Of a stretch of DNA of 34,681 nucleotides, positions 15,302 through 24,040 are shown one piece after another (the stretch's first letter is position 1; every line of letters starts with the position of its first letter). The DNA lies in contig JAJDUC010000085.1 in the NCBI GenBank assembly GCA_022826865.1, positions 1 to 34,681 on the forward strand. Direction: 5' to 3'. Under the pieces are notes generated by a model, which was given only the letters and a program-made list of their open reading frames with translations, was not told the DNA's origin and made no database searches. Made by a program: the position numbers and the translations under genes. Source of the DNA: Anaerolineae bacterium. GTDB taxonomy: Bacteria; Chloroflexota; Anaerolineae; Aggregatilineales; Phototrophicaceae.

Positions 15302-16273
15302 TCATCCGCCAGTTTCGCCCGCGCCGCCTGGTTGATTGACTTGCAAGATCTGCCCGGCGCCCTTGTCCAAAACCGCCTCCGCCAGGCGCGCGCCCAGTTC
15401 CCGCGCGACTTGACTTCGATCGCGCGCAGCGGCCAGGTCGACCGCGTCGCGCCCTCCAATTGTCACGCTGCCATCCTCCGCCATGACGCGACCACGCAGG
15501 TGGAGCGCGCCGCCTTCAATATGCGCATAAGCGCCAACAGGCAGGGAACAGCCTGCTTCCAGCCTGCTGAGAAATGCGCGTTCAGCGCTGACGGCAAGCG
15601 CGGTCGGCATATCGACAAGCGGCGCGTAGAAGGCCAACTCTTCGGCATCGGCGCGGCACTGCAGGGCGAGCGCGCCCTGCCCGGCCGCGGAAAGCATGCG
15701 CGCCGGCTCGAAGACTTCGCTGATGTGTCCTTCCAAGCCGAGGCGCTGCAAGCCAACGGTCGCCAGCACAAGGGCATCGTATTGCCCGTCCGGCGCCTGC
15801 AATTTGTCGATGCGCGTTGGCACGTTGCCGCGGATAGGCAGCACCTCAAGATCCGAACGCAGGGCAAGAAGCTGGGCGCGCCGGCGCGGGCTTCCGGTTC
15901 CTATTCGAGCGCCGGACGGAAGCGAATCCAGCGTTTCGCCCTTGCGGCTCACAAGCGCGTCGCGGGGATCTCCTCGCGCCAGCACAGCGCCGATTGCCAA
16001 TCCGGCGCCGTCCTCAACCGGCATATCTTTCAGACTGTGGATGGCGCAGTCAATCTCGCGACCGCGCAGCGCCGCTTCCAGCGCTTCGGTGAAGATGCCT
16101 TTGCCGCCAATGGACTGCAAGGGCGATGACCGGTCAATGTCGCCGCGCGTCCGGTATTCGCAGATCTCAGTTCCAAGGCCAGCGTAGCGTTCGCGCATGA
16201 GATCCGCTGCGTGATTCGCTTGCCAAAGCGACAATCTTGAACTGCGCGTGCCAATTCGGATGATTCGCGTCAC
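15302..16273 (-). CDS. hemC: Hydroxymethylbilane synthase (porphobilinogen deaminase)
   Basis: Joins four porphobilinogens into hydroxymethylbilane. 323 aa, the usual length. The N-terminus IRIGTRSSRLSLWQANHA, then GGKGIFTEALEAAL, CAIHSLKDMPV, RIGTGSPRRRAQLLALR and LSAAGQGALALQCRAD are family signatures; the dipyrromethane cofactor cysteine is in LEAGCSLPVGAYA near residue 245. The frame begins with GTG 16273 and has only a weak ribosome site, but IRIGTRSS must be near the start, so no later start fits. First gene of hemC-hemD, divergent from the L,D-transpeptidase with 186 bp between starts. Confidence 0.96.
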   Translation of the reverse strand: MTRIIRIGTRSSRLSLWQANHAADLMRERYAGLGTEICEYRTRGDIDRSSPLQSIGGKGIFTEALEAALRGREIDCAIHSLKDMPVEDGAGLAIGAVLARGDPRDALVSRKGETLDSLPSGARIGTGSPRRRAQLLALRSDLEVLPIRGNVPTRIDKLQAPDGQYDALVLATVGLQRLGLEGHISEVFEPARMLSAAGQGALALQCRADAEELAFYAPLVDMPTALAVSAERAFLSRLEAGCSLPVGAYAHIEGGALHLRGRVMAEDGSVTIGGRDAVDLAAARDRSQVARELGARLAEAVLDKGAGQILQVNQPGGAGETGG

Positions 16274-16311
16274 GGCCGATATCTTGGATCAATGATCTCC
16301 CGGTTAAGACG

Positions 16312-16317
16312 ATTATA
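16312..16317 (-). promoter_or_regulatory. Candidate -10 box for hemCD
   Basis: TATAAT on the minus strand, 39 nt upstream of the hemC GTG. No convincing -35 box is seen at 16-18 nt, so this is a candidate only. Confidence 0.3.
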
Positions 16318-16459
16318 CTATCTTGCCGCTCTGGCGCAGGAACGGCGTCGACCAGCCGTACGGGAGCCGTCAAGCGGCGCCGGGCTTGACACTGTATCCT
16401 GCAAACACTTGAAGAGCGCAAACGAAAGCGCAGGCTCGCGCCTGAGCGGGAGAGCAACC

Positions 16460-17569
16460 GTGACGCCTTACGTGATATTGGCTCTTACCTTCATGTTCAT
16501 CGCCATTCCCAGCGCACACGCCGACGCAACAGCCGAAGGTCTCGCATACGATCCGAGCGTCTGCGCGGCGTCCGCCGGGTCGCCCGCGAACGTCGAAGCG
16601 GCGGTCGCCGCGGCCGAAAGCGGCCAATGCCTGGCGATGATGAACGCCTATCCCCAACCCGAGTTGGATCGGATACCGGTCGATCGCCGGCGCTTGCATG
16701 AATACAGCTTCTGGCGCGTAGGACCCGAAGCAACTAACCTCTACGCCGCGCCCGGAGGCGAGCTCATCGCCCAAATTCCGGCCGGTTTCAACTTCATTCG
16801 CGCCCTCAACACGGATGTTGAGGGCTGGCTGCAACAGGAAGGCGGCGAGTGGCTGCTGCGCGCCGACGCCCGACCGGTGAATCCGTCGAGTTTTGCCGGT
16901 CTGCTGCTGCCGGAAGGCTGGCGGCATCCTTTCGCGGTCATTCTGGATAAGACCGGAATCTACGCCTCCCTGCGCCCAGGCGAAAAAGGCAGCCGCGAAA
17001 GCGGTTATGTCACCCGGCGCTACCGCTTGGTCAACATCTTCGCGCGCGCCGAAGACGAAGCCGGGGCGGTCTGGTACTTGATCGGGCCACAGCGTTGGAT
17101 CCGCCAGGAGTTCGTGGCTATGCTCGCCCCGGTCGCGCGCCCGGCCGAGGTCGCGGACCGTTGGGTGGCGGTTGATCTCTTCGAGCAAACGCTGATCGCT
17201 TATGAAGATGACCGGCCCGTCTTCGCCACGGTGATTTCCAGCGGCCTGCCGGAATGGTCGACGCCTGAAGGCCTTTATGAAGTCTGGGCGCGCTTGCCCA
17301 GCGATGCGATGAGCGGCGCGACCGGCGCGCCCGATGCCTACGACCTGCAGCATGTGCCCTGGGTGATGTATTTCAAAGGCGGCATCAGCCTGCACGGGAC
17401 CTACTGGCACGATAGCTTCGGCTATCGGCGCAGTCACGGCTGTGTCAACCTGAGCATCAGCGACGCGCGCTGGCTCTACGAGTGGACCGCCGGCGCCGAA
17501 CCCAATGACGACGGCGAAATCGTGAACGCAGTCTACATTTACAGCTCGGGCGAATACGCCAACGGCTAG
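16460..17569 (+). CDS. Secreted L,D-transpeptidase (YkuD family)
   Basis: Forms 3-3 peptidoglycan cross-links or attaches proteins to the wall, outside the membrane. The frame opens at 16292, but GTG 16460 is preceded by GGGAGAG at good spacing and starts a clear signal peptide (PYVILALTFMFIAIPSAHA), so the protein is 369 aa. The middle (about 70-230) has two SH3b-like segments (TNLYAAPGGELIAQIPAG, then TGIYASLRPGEKG). The C-terminal YkuD domain has LHGTYWHDSFG and RSHGCVNLS with the nucleophile C328. This layout (signal, SH3b, YkuD) is usual. It faces the convergent epimerase gene. Confidence 0.92.
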   Translation: MTPYVILALTFMFIAIPSAHADATAEGLAYDPSVCAASAGSPANVEAAVAAAESGQCLAMMNAYPQPELDRIPVDRRRLHEYSFWRVGPEATNLYAAPGGELIAQIPAGFNFIRALNTDVEGWLQQEGGEWLLRADARPVNPSSFAGLLLPEGWRHPFAVILDKTGIYASLRPGEKGSRESGYVTRRYRLVNIFARAEDEAGAVWYLIGPQRWIRQEFVAMLAPVARPAEVADRWVAVDLFEQTLIAYEDDRPVFATVISSGLPEWSTPEGLYEVWARLPSDAMSGATGAPDAYDLQHVPWVMYFKGGISLHGTYWHDSFGYRRSHGCVNLSISDARWLYEWTAGAEPNDDGEIVNAVYIYSSGEYANG

Positions 17570-17685
17570 CGGGCTGAACAAGCGACGAAAGAAAACTCTA
17601 TAGTGCGCGCGACCTCACTTGAGTTCAACGGCATAGGGATTTGCATCACAAAGAATACTACAGTGCTTTAATGCGAGACCAGCTT

Positions 17686-17719
17686 CCCCCCATTGATATG
17701 GGGGGACTGAGGGGGGTTG
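17686..17719. repeat. CCCCCC/GGGGGG hairpin repeat
   Basis: CCCCCC (17686-17691), an 8-nt loop ATTGATAT, GGGGGG (17700-17705), then ACTGAGGGGGGTTGA. The first two runs form a perfect 6-bp GC stem, and the third G-run can compete for the same C-run. It lies between the convergent transpeptidase and epimerase genes and resembles dispersed intergenic repeats seen in cyanobacteria and Chloroflexota. There is no T-tract, so terminator activity is uncertain. The rest of 17570-17752 shows nothing. Confidence 0.55.
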
Positions 17720-17752
17720 ACCAAACGCCATGCAATCAGCACCGCACAAGCC

Positions 17753-18772
17753 CTACAGAATGGAGCGCACGCGCGGCTCAAAGCCGATCAGACGGCGGGC
17801 GTTTTCAATGCTCACCAGGCTTTCAGCGCCGGCGAGCCTGCGCCGGCGGCCGCGCGCATCCGGGAAAAAGAGCGACAGCAAGGCCTCGGAATCGTAGGCG
17901 AGAATATTACGATCGCTGTTGACGAAGAGCGCGTGCGCGCCTTCATAATCGGCTGTGATTGCGCGCTCGAAGGCCGCCGTCGAGTCGTCGGTGTGGATGA
18001 AGGTCCAGTAATTGAAGCGGTCAAAAAAATACATGTCAAAGAGCCAGTCGTCGGCGGGCATTTCGGCGGCGGACGCGCCCGATTGAATGGCATCGTATTC
18101 CATGATGCGCCGCGCGCGCAGCGACAGCGCTCGCTGGCGCGCCGCCGTCAAACGCGCTTGCCGCTCTGAGGAAGGCAAATGGCGGAAGTCTTCCAATTGC
18201 TGCCGACTTTGCGCCAGGCTCTCCCGCAGGCGCCGCTGCTGGATCATCTCGTCGCTCCAAACCGCGGGCAAACGGAACGATACACTGCTGATCGCACTGC
18301 GACGCCAATAATAGGCCGCGACCTCCTCCACCAATTGCTTGGAGAAGGAATAGGCATCGGTGGTATGCAGGGGATGCTCTTCATCCAGCGGAAAATACTC
18401 ATACTGCCGATCATCGCAGCCCCAAAAACCGCCCAGCGCGTTGATGGAGCTGGCTTGGGCAATACGCTTGACACCGGCGCAGGCCGCCGCTTCAAAGACA
18501 TTGTAGGCGCCGGCGACATTGATATCGAACAAAGTCGCGTTGGGATGCGTCCGAGTGCTGGGAATGGCCGCCAAATGCACGATTGCGTCGCAGCCTTCGA
18601 CATGAGCCCGAAGCGCCTCGTAGTCGAGGATGTCGCATTGTGTATAGCTGACGCCGGGGAGCGCGCAGTCGGGATCAATGCCGATGACATGAACATCCCA
18701 GCCATTGGCGGCGAACTTCCGGCTGATCGGCGAACCGACATGCCCGGCGCCGCCGGTTATCAGCAGACGCAT
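17753..18772 (-). CDS. NAD-dependent epimerase/dehydratase (extended SDR)
   Basis: 339 aa, probably acting on a nucleotide sugar or sugar acid, in the cytoplasm. The Rossmann NAD site TGGAGHVG is at 6-13, the acidic D-CD-LD segment follows, VHLAAIPS is at about 69, the catalytic pair is in AYSFSKQLVEE (Y and K four apart, near 142-146) and the serine is in AQASSINALGG. After residue 180 there is an unusual charged helical stretch (SLAQSRQQLEDFRHLPSSER) before the substrate lobe ends in IENARRLIGFEPRV. It begins 6 nt after the lactonase gene stop, so the two form an operon. Substrate not determinable from sequence. Confidence 0.9.
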   Translation of the reverse strand: MRLLITGGAGHVGSPISRKFAANGWDVHVIGIDPDCALPGVSYTQCDILDYEALRAHVEGCDAIVHLAAIPSTRTHPNATLFDINVAGAYNVFEAAACAGVKRIAQASSINALGGFWGCDDRQYEYFPLDEEHPLHTTDAYSFSKQLVEEVAAYYWRRSAISSVSFRLPAVWSDEMIQQRRLRESLAQSRQQLEDFRHLPSSERQARLTAARQRALSLRARRIMEYDAIQSGASAAEMPADDWLFDMYFFDRFNYWTFIHTDDSTAAFERAITADYEGAHALFVNSDRNILAYDSEALLSLFFPDARGRRRRLAGAESLVSIENARRLIGFEPRVRSIL

Positions 18773-18778
18773 GGCCGC

Positions 18779-19840
18779 CTAGCCAATCATCTTGAAGGCA
18801 ATCGGCTGCGACATGGCGACCGAATTTCGGAAGGTGAGCTGTCCCGTATCCGCGTCGATGGAGAATACGGAAGCGTTATCCGTATGCCGATTGCCGACGA
18901 CCAGGAATTGGCCGCTCCGATCGATCATGAAGGCGCGCGGCCAAGCGCCGCGCGTCGATTCGTTACCTGTGTAGCGCGGCATGCCAGCCTCATCCAGCGC
19001 GTATGTCACGATAGAATCGTGACCGCGGTTGCTGCCATAGAGGAACTTGCCATTGGGGTGCGCATGCACATCGGCGGTGGTATTGGGACGCCCGGCCGGC
19101 TGCATATGACCATAAGGCAGGGTCGGCAGAATCGGTCCGCGCGTCCAGTTGTCAGCGTCATCCCAGCTATATGTCGCCAGCGTCGAACCCAGTTCATTGA
19201 TAAGGTACATGCGCGGCAAGACGGGATGGAAGGCGACATGGCGCGGTCCGGCGCCCGCCGGCGCTTCCAGCGCATGAGCAAGGCTCAAGTTCCCACGCTC
19301 CGCATCCAGGGTATAGAGATAAACCTTGTCCGTGGCCAAATCCGGCACGACGACATGGCGCCCGTCCGGTGTCATGACGATCATGTGCGGATGGGAAACA
19401 TCCTGCCGATCCGGGTTGGGGCCGGTGCTGTCATCAATCTCGATATGCTCGCTCTGCGCGCCCAGCGCGCCATCGCTGTCGATGGGGTAGACGCGGATAT
19501 TGCCGCGGGCGCCGGCGTTGACATAGTTGACCAGCAAAGCATTTTTGCCGCTGGCGTCCGCGCAGACGTACGCCGGCGAAGTGCCACCTGCCGGCTGGCT
19601 GCTCAATTTGCGCAGGCTGCCATTGGGCTCAATGCCAAAGGAGACCACCTCGATAGCGCCGTCCATCGTGGTCGCGAGCAGGAGCCGTCCATTCGGATGC
19701 GGGTTCAAGTAGTGGCATTCTTTGATGGCATCAACCTGCTGGACGATTTTCAGCGTGGCATTTTCATAGTCGAGCTCGGCGATTGTGATGCCGCAGGGGC
19801 CGCCGCCGCCGTTGGCGATATAAACGAGATTCTCGGTCAT
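18779..19840 (-). CDS. Lactonase family seven-bladed β-propeller protein
   Basis: 353 aa, similar to 6-phosphogluconolactonase of the YbhE/Pgl type, which hydrolyses sugar lactones. AAGGAG stands 6 nt before ATG 19840. Repeating blades are visible: HPNGRLLLATT, DASGKNALLVNYV, TPDGRHVVVPDLATDKVYLY, FHPVLPRMYLINELGSTLATY, HPNGKFLYGSNRGHDSIVTY and IDRSGQFLVVGNRHTDNASVF. The GSNRGHDSI and NELGSTLATY blades are the strongest family marks. No signal peptide. Co-transcribed with the epimerase (6-nt gap), suggesting a joint role in sugar or sugar-acid catabolism. Confidence 0.9.
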   Translation of the reverse strand: MTENLVYIANGGGGPCGITIAELDYENATLKIVQQVDAIKECHYLNPHPNGRLLLATTMDGAIEVVSFGIEPNGSLRKLSSQPAGGTSPAYVCADASGKNALLVNYVNAGARGNIRVYPIDSDGALGAQSEHIEIDDSTGPNPDRQDVSHPHMIVMTPDGRHVVVPDLATDKVYLYTLDAERGNLSLAHALEAPAGAGPRHVAFHPVLPRMYLINELGSTLATYSWDDADNWTRGPILPTLPYGHMQPAGRPNTTADVHAHPNGKFLYGSNRGHDSIVTYALDEAGMPRYTGNESTRGAWPRAFMIDRSGQFLVVGNRHTDNASVFSIDADTGQLTFRNSVAMSQPIAFKMIG

Positions 19841-19998
19841 GTGTGCTCCTTGTGGTCAGCAATCGGACTGTGGACAGTGTAACGCAGTTTACTTGCATAG
19901 GCGAAAGCTGGGCTGGGGGCCTGATAGGTCGCCGCGACAGTTTGGGCGTGGCGGGTGGGCGGCAGAAGGGTCGCATCAGTGGTTTAGATGTGGCGGGA

Positions 19999-20023
19999 GG
20001 GCGAGCCACGGGCTCGCCCCTAC
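19999..20023. repeat. GGGCGAGCC/GGCTCGCCC hairpin with CCTACA end
   Basis: GGGCGAGCC, a 3-nt loop ACG, GGCTCGCCC and then CTACA: a perfect 9-bp stem ending in the CCCCTACA border shared with the elements at 24537-24610, 26393-26417 and 33394-33465. It is a half-element 20 bp after the stop end of the ABC permease gene, in the 202-bp gap before the lactonase start. No T-tract. Confidence 0.75.
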
Positions 20024-20042
20024 AGTTCAGCTTGGACTGTGG

Positions 20043-20882
20043 CTATCGCGACGCCACCTTGGCATACTGCCAGACTGCCAGAGGCATGAATACGACAAAG
20101 ATGCCGATGATCCAGGCCAGGGCCACGGCGATTTCCTCCGGGTTGACGGTGCCGGTCATCAGGTCGCGCACGGCATTGGCGACGACGCTCACCGGCTGAT
20201 TCTCGGCGAAAACGCGCAGCCAATCCGGCATGGTCATAGTCGGCACGAAGATGGAACTGGCGAAGGTCAGCGGGAACATCCAGATGAATCCGGCCACCTG
20301 CGCCGCTTCGGGATCTTTGACATACAAGCCGATGGTCGCGCCGATCCAGGTGAAGGCATGGCCAAAGGCGATGGCGAGCAAGATCCCGGCCAATCCGCTG
20401 CCCAGATCCTCAAAACGGAAACCGATGACCATGCCGGCGATCATCATGATCGTAATCGTCACGGCGCCGCGGACGGTATCGGCGACTGTGCGCCCGGCCA
20501 GGACGGCCGCCCGCGACATTGGCAGCGAGCGGAAGCGGTCGATCATCCCTCGAGAAAGATCGAGATTCAAGCCGATCGTCGTGTTGGTGGATGCGAAGAT
20601 GATCGTCTGGATGATAATTCCGGGTAGCAGGAATTTGATGTAGTCGCCGCCGGTTGAAAAGCGGATGGCGCCGCCGAATACATAGGTGAAGAGCAGCAGG
20701 AACATCACCGGTTGAATCGTGGCGAATATCAGAAGCTGCGGTTGGCGAAACAATTGCGAGAGATTGCGGCGCATGACGACATAGGTGTCGGTGAAGGTCC
20801 AGATGAAGCGCTGGAATGCGCCCGCCTGGCCGGTCATTGGCGCCAAGCCGCCTGATACTGGTTGAAGCGTTTGTTCGGTCAT
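20043..20882 (-). CDS. ABC-2 type permease (DrrB-like)
   Basis: 279 aa membrane subunit of an ABC exporter of drugs, antibiotics or lipids. ATG 20882 follows AAGGAAAGGGA. Six membrane spans are visible, roughly LLIFATIQPVMFLLLFTYVF, LPGIIIQTIIFAS, ITIMMIAGMVIGF, GILLAIAFGHAFTW, VAGFIWMFPLTFASSIFVP and VALAWIIGIFVVFMPLA. The FPLTFASSIFVP segment and the ENQPVSVVANAVRDL loop are typical of the DrrB/NodJ group. Third gene of marR-ATPase-permease; the start is 44 bp after the ATPase stop. Confidence 0.93.
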   Translation of the reverse strand: MTEQTLQPVSGGLAPMTGQAGAFQRFIWTFTDTYVVMRRNLSQLFRQPQLLIFATIQPVMFLLLFTYVFGGAIRFSTGGDYIKFLLPGIIIQTIIFASTNTTIGLNLDLSRGMIDRFRSLPMSRAAVLAGRTVADTVRGAVTITIMMIAGMVIGFRFEDLGSGLAGILLAIAFGHAFTWIGATIGLYVKDPEAAQVAGFIWMFPLTFASSIFVPTMTMPDWLRVFAENQPVSVVANAVRDLMTGTVNPEEIAVALAWIIGIFVVFMPLAVWQYAKVASR

Positions 20883-20926
20883 GTGTATCCCTTTCCTTGC
20901 AACAATGTGTGAATGGGCGAAAGCAG

Positions 20927-21925
20927 CTAGGCGCTGCGGCGGCCGAAGAAGCCGCGGCGTTTCGGTTTGGCTTCCTCTTCGACGATCGCCTCGCCGGTAA
21001 TGCTGAGGAAGACATCGTTGAGCGTCGGTCGGCGCAAGTTGAGCTCGGCGATGTGAATATCGTCGCCATCCAACAGGCGCACAACTTCAGCGATGGATTG
21101 GGCGCCGTTTTCCACCGCCAGAATGACATGGCCGCGCTGCTCATCGGTCTGCGGCGCTTCTGATGTCAAGGGCTGCAAGAGCGATGAGGCCTGGACGGTC
21201 TGCAGTGGATTGGCGATGGAAATATCGATGAAATCAGCCGCCATATTGGCTTTGAGCTCGTCGGCTGTGCCTTCGGCTATGACATGTCCATGGTCGATAA
21301 CGACGATCTTATCCGCAAGCTCGTCGGCTTCTTCCAGGTACTGGGTCGTCAGCAAAAGCGTCGTGCCATCGGCGACAAGCGTGCGAATGGTCCCCCACAT
21401 GGCGATGCGCGCCCGCGCGTCCAGGCCGGTGGTCGGCTCGTCGAGGAAAAGGATGTTGGGCCGCGCCACAATGCTCGCCGCCAGATCCAGGCGGCGGCGC
21501 ATACCGCCCGAGTAGGTTTTGACCGGCCGATCGGCGGCGTCGGTCAGCGCAAATTGATCGAGCAGTTCCGTCGTCCGCTCTTGCGCCGCGCGCCGGGGCA
21601 TGTGATAGAGCTGGCCCACCATGACCAGGTTTTCGCGCCCGGTCAAGATTTCGTCCACAGCGGCGTATTGACCAGCCAGGCCGATATTTTCGCGCACCTG
21701 CCGCTTCTGCCGCAAAACATCCAGGCCGCCGACCCGGATATTGCCGCCGTCCGGCTTGAGCAAGGTTGCCAGAATGCGGACAAGGGTCGTCTTGCCTGCG
21801 CCGTTCGGGCCGAGCAAACCCAAGACTTTTCCGGCCTCCCCATAGATAGATACGCCGTCCAGCGCTTTGACATCGCCGAAGTGCTTGACCACGTTTTCCG
21901 CGATGATCGCGTGATTGTTTTCCAT
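20927..21925 (-). CDS. ABC transporter ATPase (DrrA-like)
   Basis: 332 aa from ATG 21925 with AAGGAG about 10 nt upstream; the frame runs on to 21985 but overlaps the marR end. Walker A is GPNGAGKTT (39-47, K45), the signature is TYSGGMRRRLDLA, Walker B is ILFLDEPTTGLDA and the H-loop is replaced by TTQYLEEAD, as is common in DrrA-type importerless exporters. The C-terminal 100 residues (RRPTLNDVFLSITG) are the DrrA extension that contacts the permease. It powers export with the 20043-20882 permease. Confidence 0.95.
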   Translation of the reverse strand: MENNHAIIAENVVKHFGDVKALDGVSIYGEAGKVLGLLGPNGAGKTTLVRILATLLKPDGGNIRVGGLDVLRQKRQVRENIGLAGQYAAVDEILTGRENLVMVGQLYHMPRRAAQERTTELLDQFALTDAADRPVKTYSGGMRRRLDLAASIVARPNILFLDEPTTGLDARARIAMWGTIRTLVADGTTLLLTTQYLEEADELADKIVVIDHGHVIAEGTADELKANMAADFIDISIANPLQTVQASSLLQPLTSEAPQTDEQRGHVILAVENGAQSIAEVVRLLDGDDIHIAELNLRRPTLNDVFLSITGEAIVEEEAKPKRRGFFGRRSA

Positions 21926-21981
21926 AGAAGCTCGCTCCTTCGATAGCTTACCGTTACAAACCGAACAGACGAGAGGCGGCG

Positions 21982-22494
21982 TCAAAAATCACAAGGACCC
22001 GCGTCCGCGTCGTCTGTCTCGTTTTCGAATAGTGACAGCACACGCTCCAAGGTCGCAAGCGCGGCGCGGCGCTCTTCTTCGGACAAGGGCTCCAGCAGTT
22101 CTTGCGCCAGCAAATGGTGGCGCTCGTAAGCCTGCTTCATTCGCTGCACACCCTCGTCAGTCAACTCAACGAGCTTGCTGCGGCGGTCGCGCGGGTTGTT
22201 AATGCGGTAGACCAAGCCCTCCGCCTCAAGCCGGTCGATCATCTGCGACGCGTTGGATAGATTCGAGAATACGCTATCGGCGAAGAAACTGATCGGCTGG
22301 GGCGCGCCGGCATCGTAGAGACGTTTGAGAAACCACAACTGCGGCGGCGACAGCATGCCTGAGGCTTTGATCTGCTCGGCGCGCTGCGCCAACTGGCGGC
22401 AAATGCGTGTCAACAGCGTGAAGAACCGATTCTCGAAGGTATCGTCGATCCATTCAGCATCCGAGACAAATTGTTTCACATCTGAATTATCCAT
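21982..22494 (-). CDS. MarR-family transcriptional regulator
   Basis: 170 aa winged-helix repressor. Elements: LLTRICRQLAQRAEQI (dimer helix), LSPPQLWFLKRLYDAG, the recognition region SNLSNASQMIDRLEAEGLVYR, the wing NPRDRRSKLVELTDEG, then a C-terminal helix. It starts a three-gene operon with the DrrAB-type exporter, the usual layout for a regulator that senses the exporter's substrate. Just at its start codon the DNA has TTCATATATGGA, an almost perfect inverted repeat with a CATATATG core (22490-22501), which could be its own operator. No ribosome site precedes ATG 22494, so the transcript may be leaderless or nearly so. Confidence 0.92.
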   Translation of the reverse strand: MDNSDVKQFVSDAEWIDDTFENRFFTLLTRICRQLAQRAEQIKASGMLSPPQLWFLKRLYDAGAPQPISFFADSVFSNLSNASQMIDRLEAEGLVYRINNPRDRRSKLVELTDEGVQRMKQAYERHHLLAQELLEPLSEEERRAALATLERVLSLFENETDDADAGPCDF

Positions 22495-22501
22495 ATATGA
22501 A
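22490..22501. promoter_or_regulatory. Candidate MarR autoregulatory operator
   Basis: The near-palindrome TCCATATATGAA spans the marR start codon; the 8-bp core CATATATG is perfect. A TATAGT box lies 2-7 nt beyond it on the minus strand side. The position suits repression of the operon by its first gene. Confidence 0.3.
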
Positions 22502-22570
22502 CTATACCCGGCTTTGCCGCGCTGTCTATAAGAGAAGTATTAGAGTTCCGAAGCGGTAGAGTCGGCGAGC

Positions 22571-23401
22571 TTATTGCGGCAGGAAGACGACTTCAAATAT
22601 CTTGGGCCATTTCTTGCCGGTGATGAAAAATGATGCCGTCTCATCTCGGTATGCGATGCCATTGAGCACGGCGCCGCCCGGCAATTTGCTTCGCTCGGCC
22701 TCCGAAAGCAGCGAAGATGCATCGATCAAGGCGGTGATGTCCCCGCTGAATTTGTCGATGACGAAGATGTAATCGCTGTTCCAGGCATTGGCGTAGATAT
22801 GATCGCCCACGCATTCCAGTTCATTGAGAAGCTGCGCCGGGATCAGGCGCCCGTCCAACGTGACCGCGCCGCGAAAGATGAGCTCGAACGATTGCGCATC
22901 ACGAAGCGACAAGTGCGAGGTGCTGTCGCTCATGAAGAGATAGCGCCCGTCAAAACAGAGCCCCCAGCCTTCGCCATCGTATGCGATCCGGTCGAGCAAT
23001 TCGAAAGTCGCGATGTCATAAACAAAGGCGGCGCCGGCTTTCCAGGTCAACTGAATGAGGCGATCGCCAACCCGCTCCAGCCCTTCGGCGAAATATTCCG
23101 CCGGCAGCGCGTGGACCTCGAGCGCTTCGCCGCTTGCGAGATCGACGCGGCGCAGGGTCGATTCCCCGTAAAGCCCGGTGCTTTCATAAAGGTAGCCGCC
23201 ATGCCAAAGCAGCCCCTGGGTGAAAGCGGCCGCGTCATGGGGAAAGACATTCAGCACTTCCGGCGCGAGCACCGGCACGGACGGGGATTGCGCCTGCATC
23301 GTCAGGGGCAGCAGCGTCAGAAGGGCAACGATGAGCGCGCCTTTCAATGTTTCACCGATGAACATCGCGCTTGGCGCGACCTTGCGGATATTTGCAAGCA
23401 T
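22571..23401 (-). CDS. Secreted glutaminyl-peptide cyclotransferase-like β-propeller
   Basis: 276 aa, plant-latex type glutaminyl cyclotransferase family, which makes N-terminal pyroglutamate. The N-terminus has a hydrophobic segment (GALIVALLTLLPLTMQAQS, about 20-38), so it is exported. Family islands: FPHDAAAFTQGLLW, LYESTGLYGESTLRRVDL, EGLERVGDRLIQLTW, GEGWGLCFDGRYLFMSDS, LNELECVGDHIYANAWNSD and LNGIAYRDETASFFITGKKW. Length fits. It stands alone upstream of marR with its own start. In bacteria the natural substrates are unknown; the family identification is good. Confidence 0.9.
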   Translation of the reverse strand: MLANIRKVAPSAMFIGETLKGALIVALLTLLPLTMQAQSPSVPVLAPEVLNVFPHDAAAFTQGLLWHGGYLYESTGLYGESTLRRVDLASGEALEVHALPAEYFAEGLERVGDRLIQLTWKAGAAFVYDIATFELLDRIAYDGEGWGLCFDGRYLFMSDSTSHLSLRDAQSFELIFRGAVTLDGRLIPAQLLNELECVGDHIYANAWNSDYIFVIDKFSGDITALIDASSLLSEAERSKLPGGAVLNGIAYRDETASFFITGKKWPKIFEVVFLPQ

Positions 23402-23593
23402 GAATCAGTCAACCTTGGCGCGAAATCAAATGTCAATAAACTGGCACAGCCAAGGGCATCGAATCCGTCGGGCAATGTGCAAATGTGAGTACATTCCTGT
23501 GTACCAAAAAAAGGGGCTGTCCGCAAGCATGCGCTGGCGCGGCTGAATCAGCGCATCGGCAACGAAATCGGCAAGCAGCTAGCAGATCCCCAG

Positions 23594-24040
23594 CTACAGC
23601 TCCAATTCATCAAGAACCAGGATGGGGATTTCTTGGACACGCTTGAGGCGAGCGTCATTGGAAAGCATCGCGTCGCAGCCAGCAGAGATAGCGGCCGCGA
23701 CATGCAATGCGTCCGGCGTACGCAGGTTGTAGCGAGCGCGAAGATCAGCCGCCGACTCAGCAATCGACGTCGTGATAGGAAGCAGAGTATAGGCATCGCT
23801 GTAGACAAGAATGTCGCGATAATTTTGCGCCAGCGCCTGATTGTTCAGCTGCAGCGGCTTGACCATGATCTCCGTTAGTATGTGCGTAGCGCTGAATGCG
23901 GCGATCGGGACGCTTGCAATAAGATCGAATATCCGATCCATTCTTCTAAGGTAAGACTGATTCTCTTCGAAATAATAGATCAGTGGCGCCGTATCCAGAT
24001 AAAGACGTCGAGCAGCCTGAAAGGCAACGTCAATCTTCAC
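23594..24040 (-). CDS. PIN-domain ribonuclease toxin (VapC-like)
   Basis: 148 aa metal-dependent RNase, probably a toxin. The four acidic residues are present: D16 (YLDTAP), E57 (ILTEIM), D110 (RTPDALH) and D129 (LSNDARL), so it should be active. I chose GTG 24040, which overlaps the upstream stop as GTGA, the common coupling; an earlier GTG at 24055 is also in frame. Second gene of a toxin-antitoxin pair. Studied VapC toxins cleave tRNA or rRNA; the target here is not known. Confidence 0.87.
   Translation of the reverse strand: MKIDVAFQAARRLYLDTAPLIYYFEENQSYLRRMDRIFDLIASVPIAAFSATHILTEIMVKPLQLNNQALAQNYRDILVYSDAYTLLPITTSIAESAADLRARYNLRTPDALHVAAAISAGCDAMLSNDARLKRVQEIPILVLDELEL

Noticed and set aside
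16370..17581. 403-aa open frame opposite the L,D-transpeptidase
   Set aside because: The plus-strand frame has a signal peptide, SH3b and the HGC motif; the minus one has nothing.
18179..19882. 567-aa open frame opposite the lactonase and epimerase genes
   Set aside because: It spans two well-supported genes on the other strand and lacks family features.
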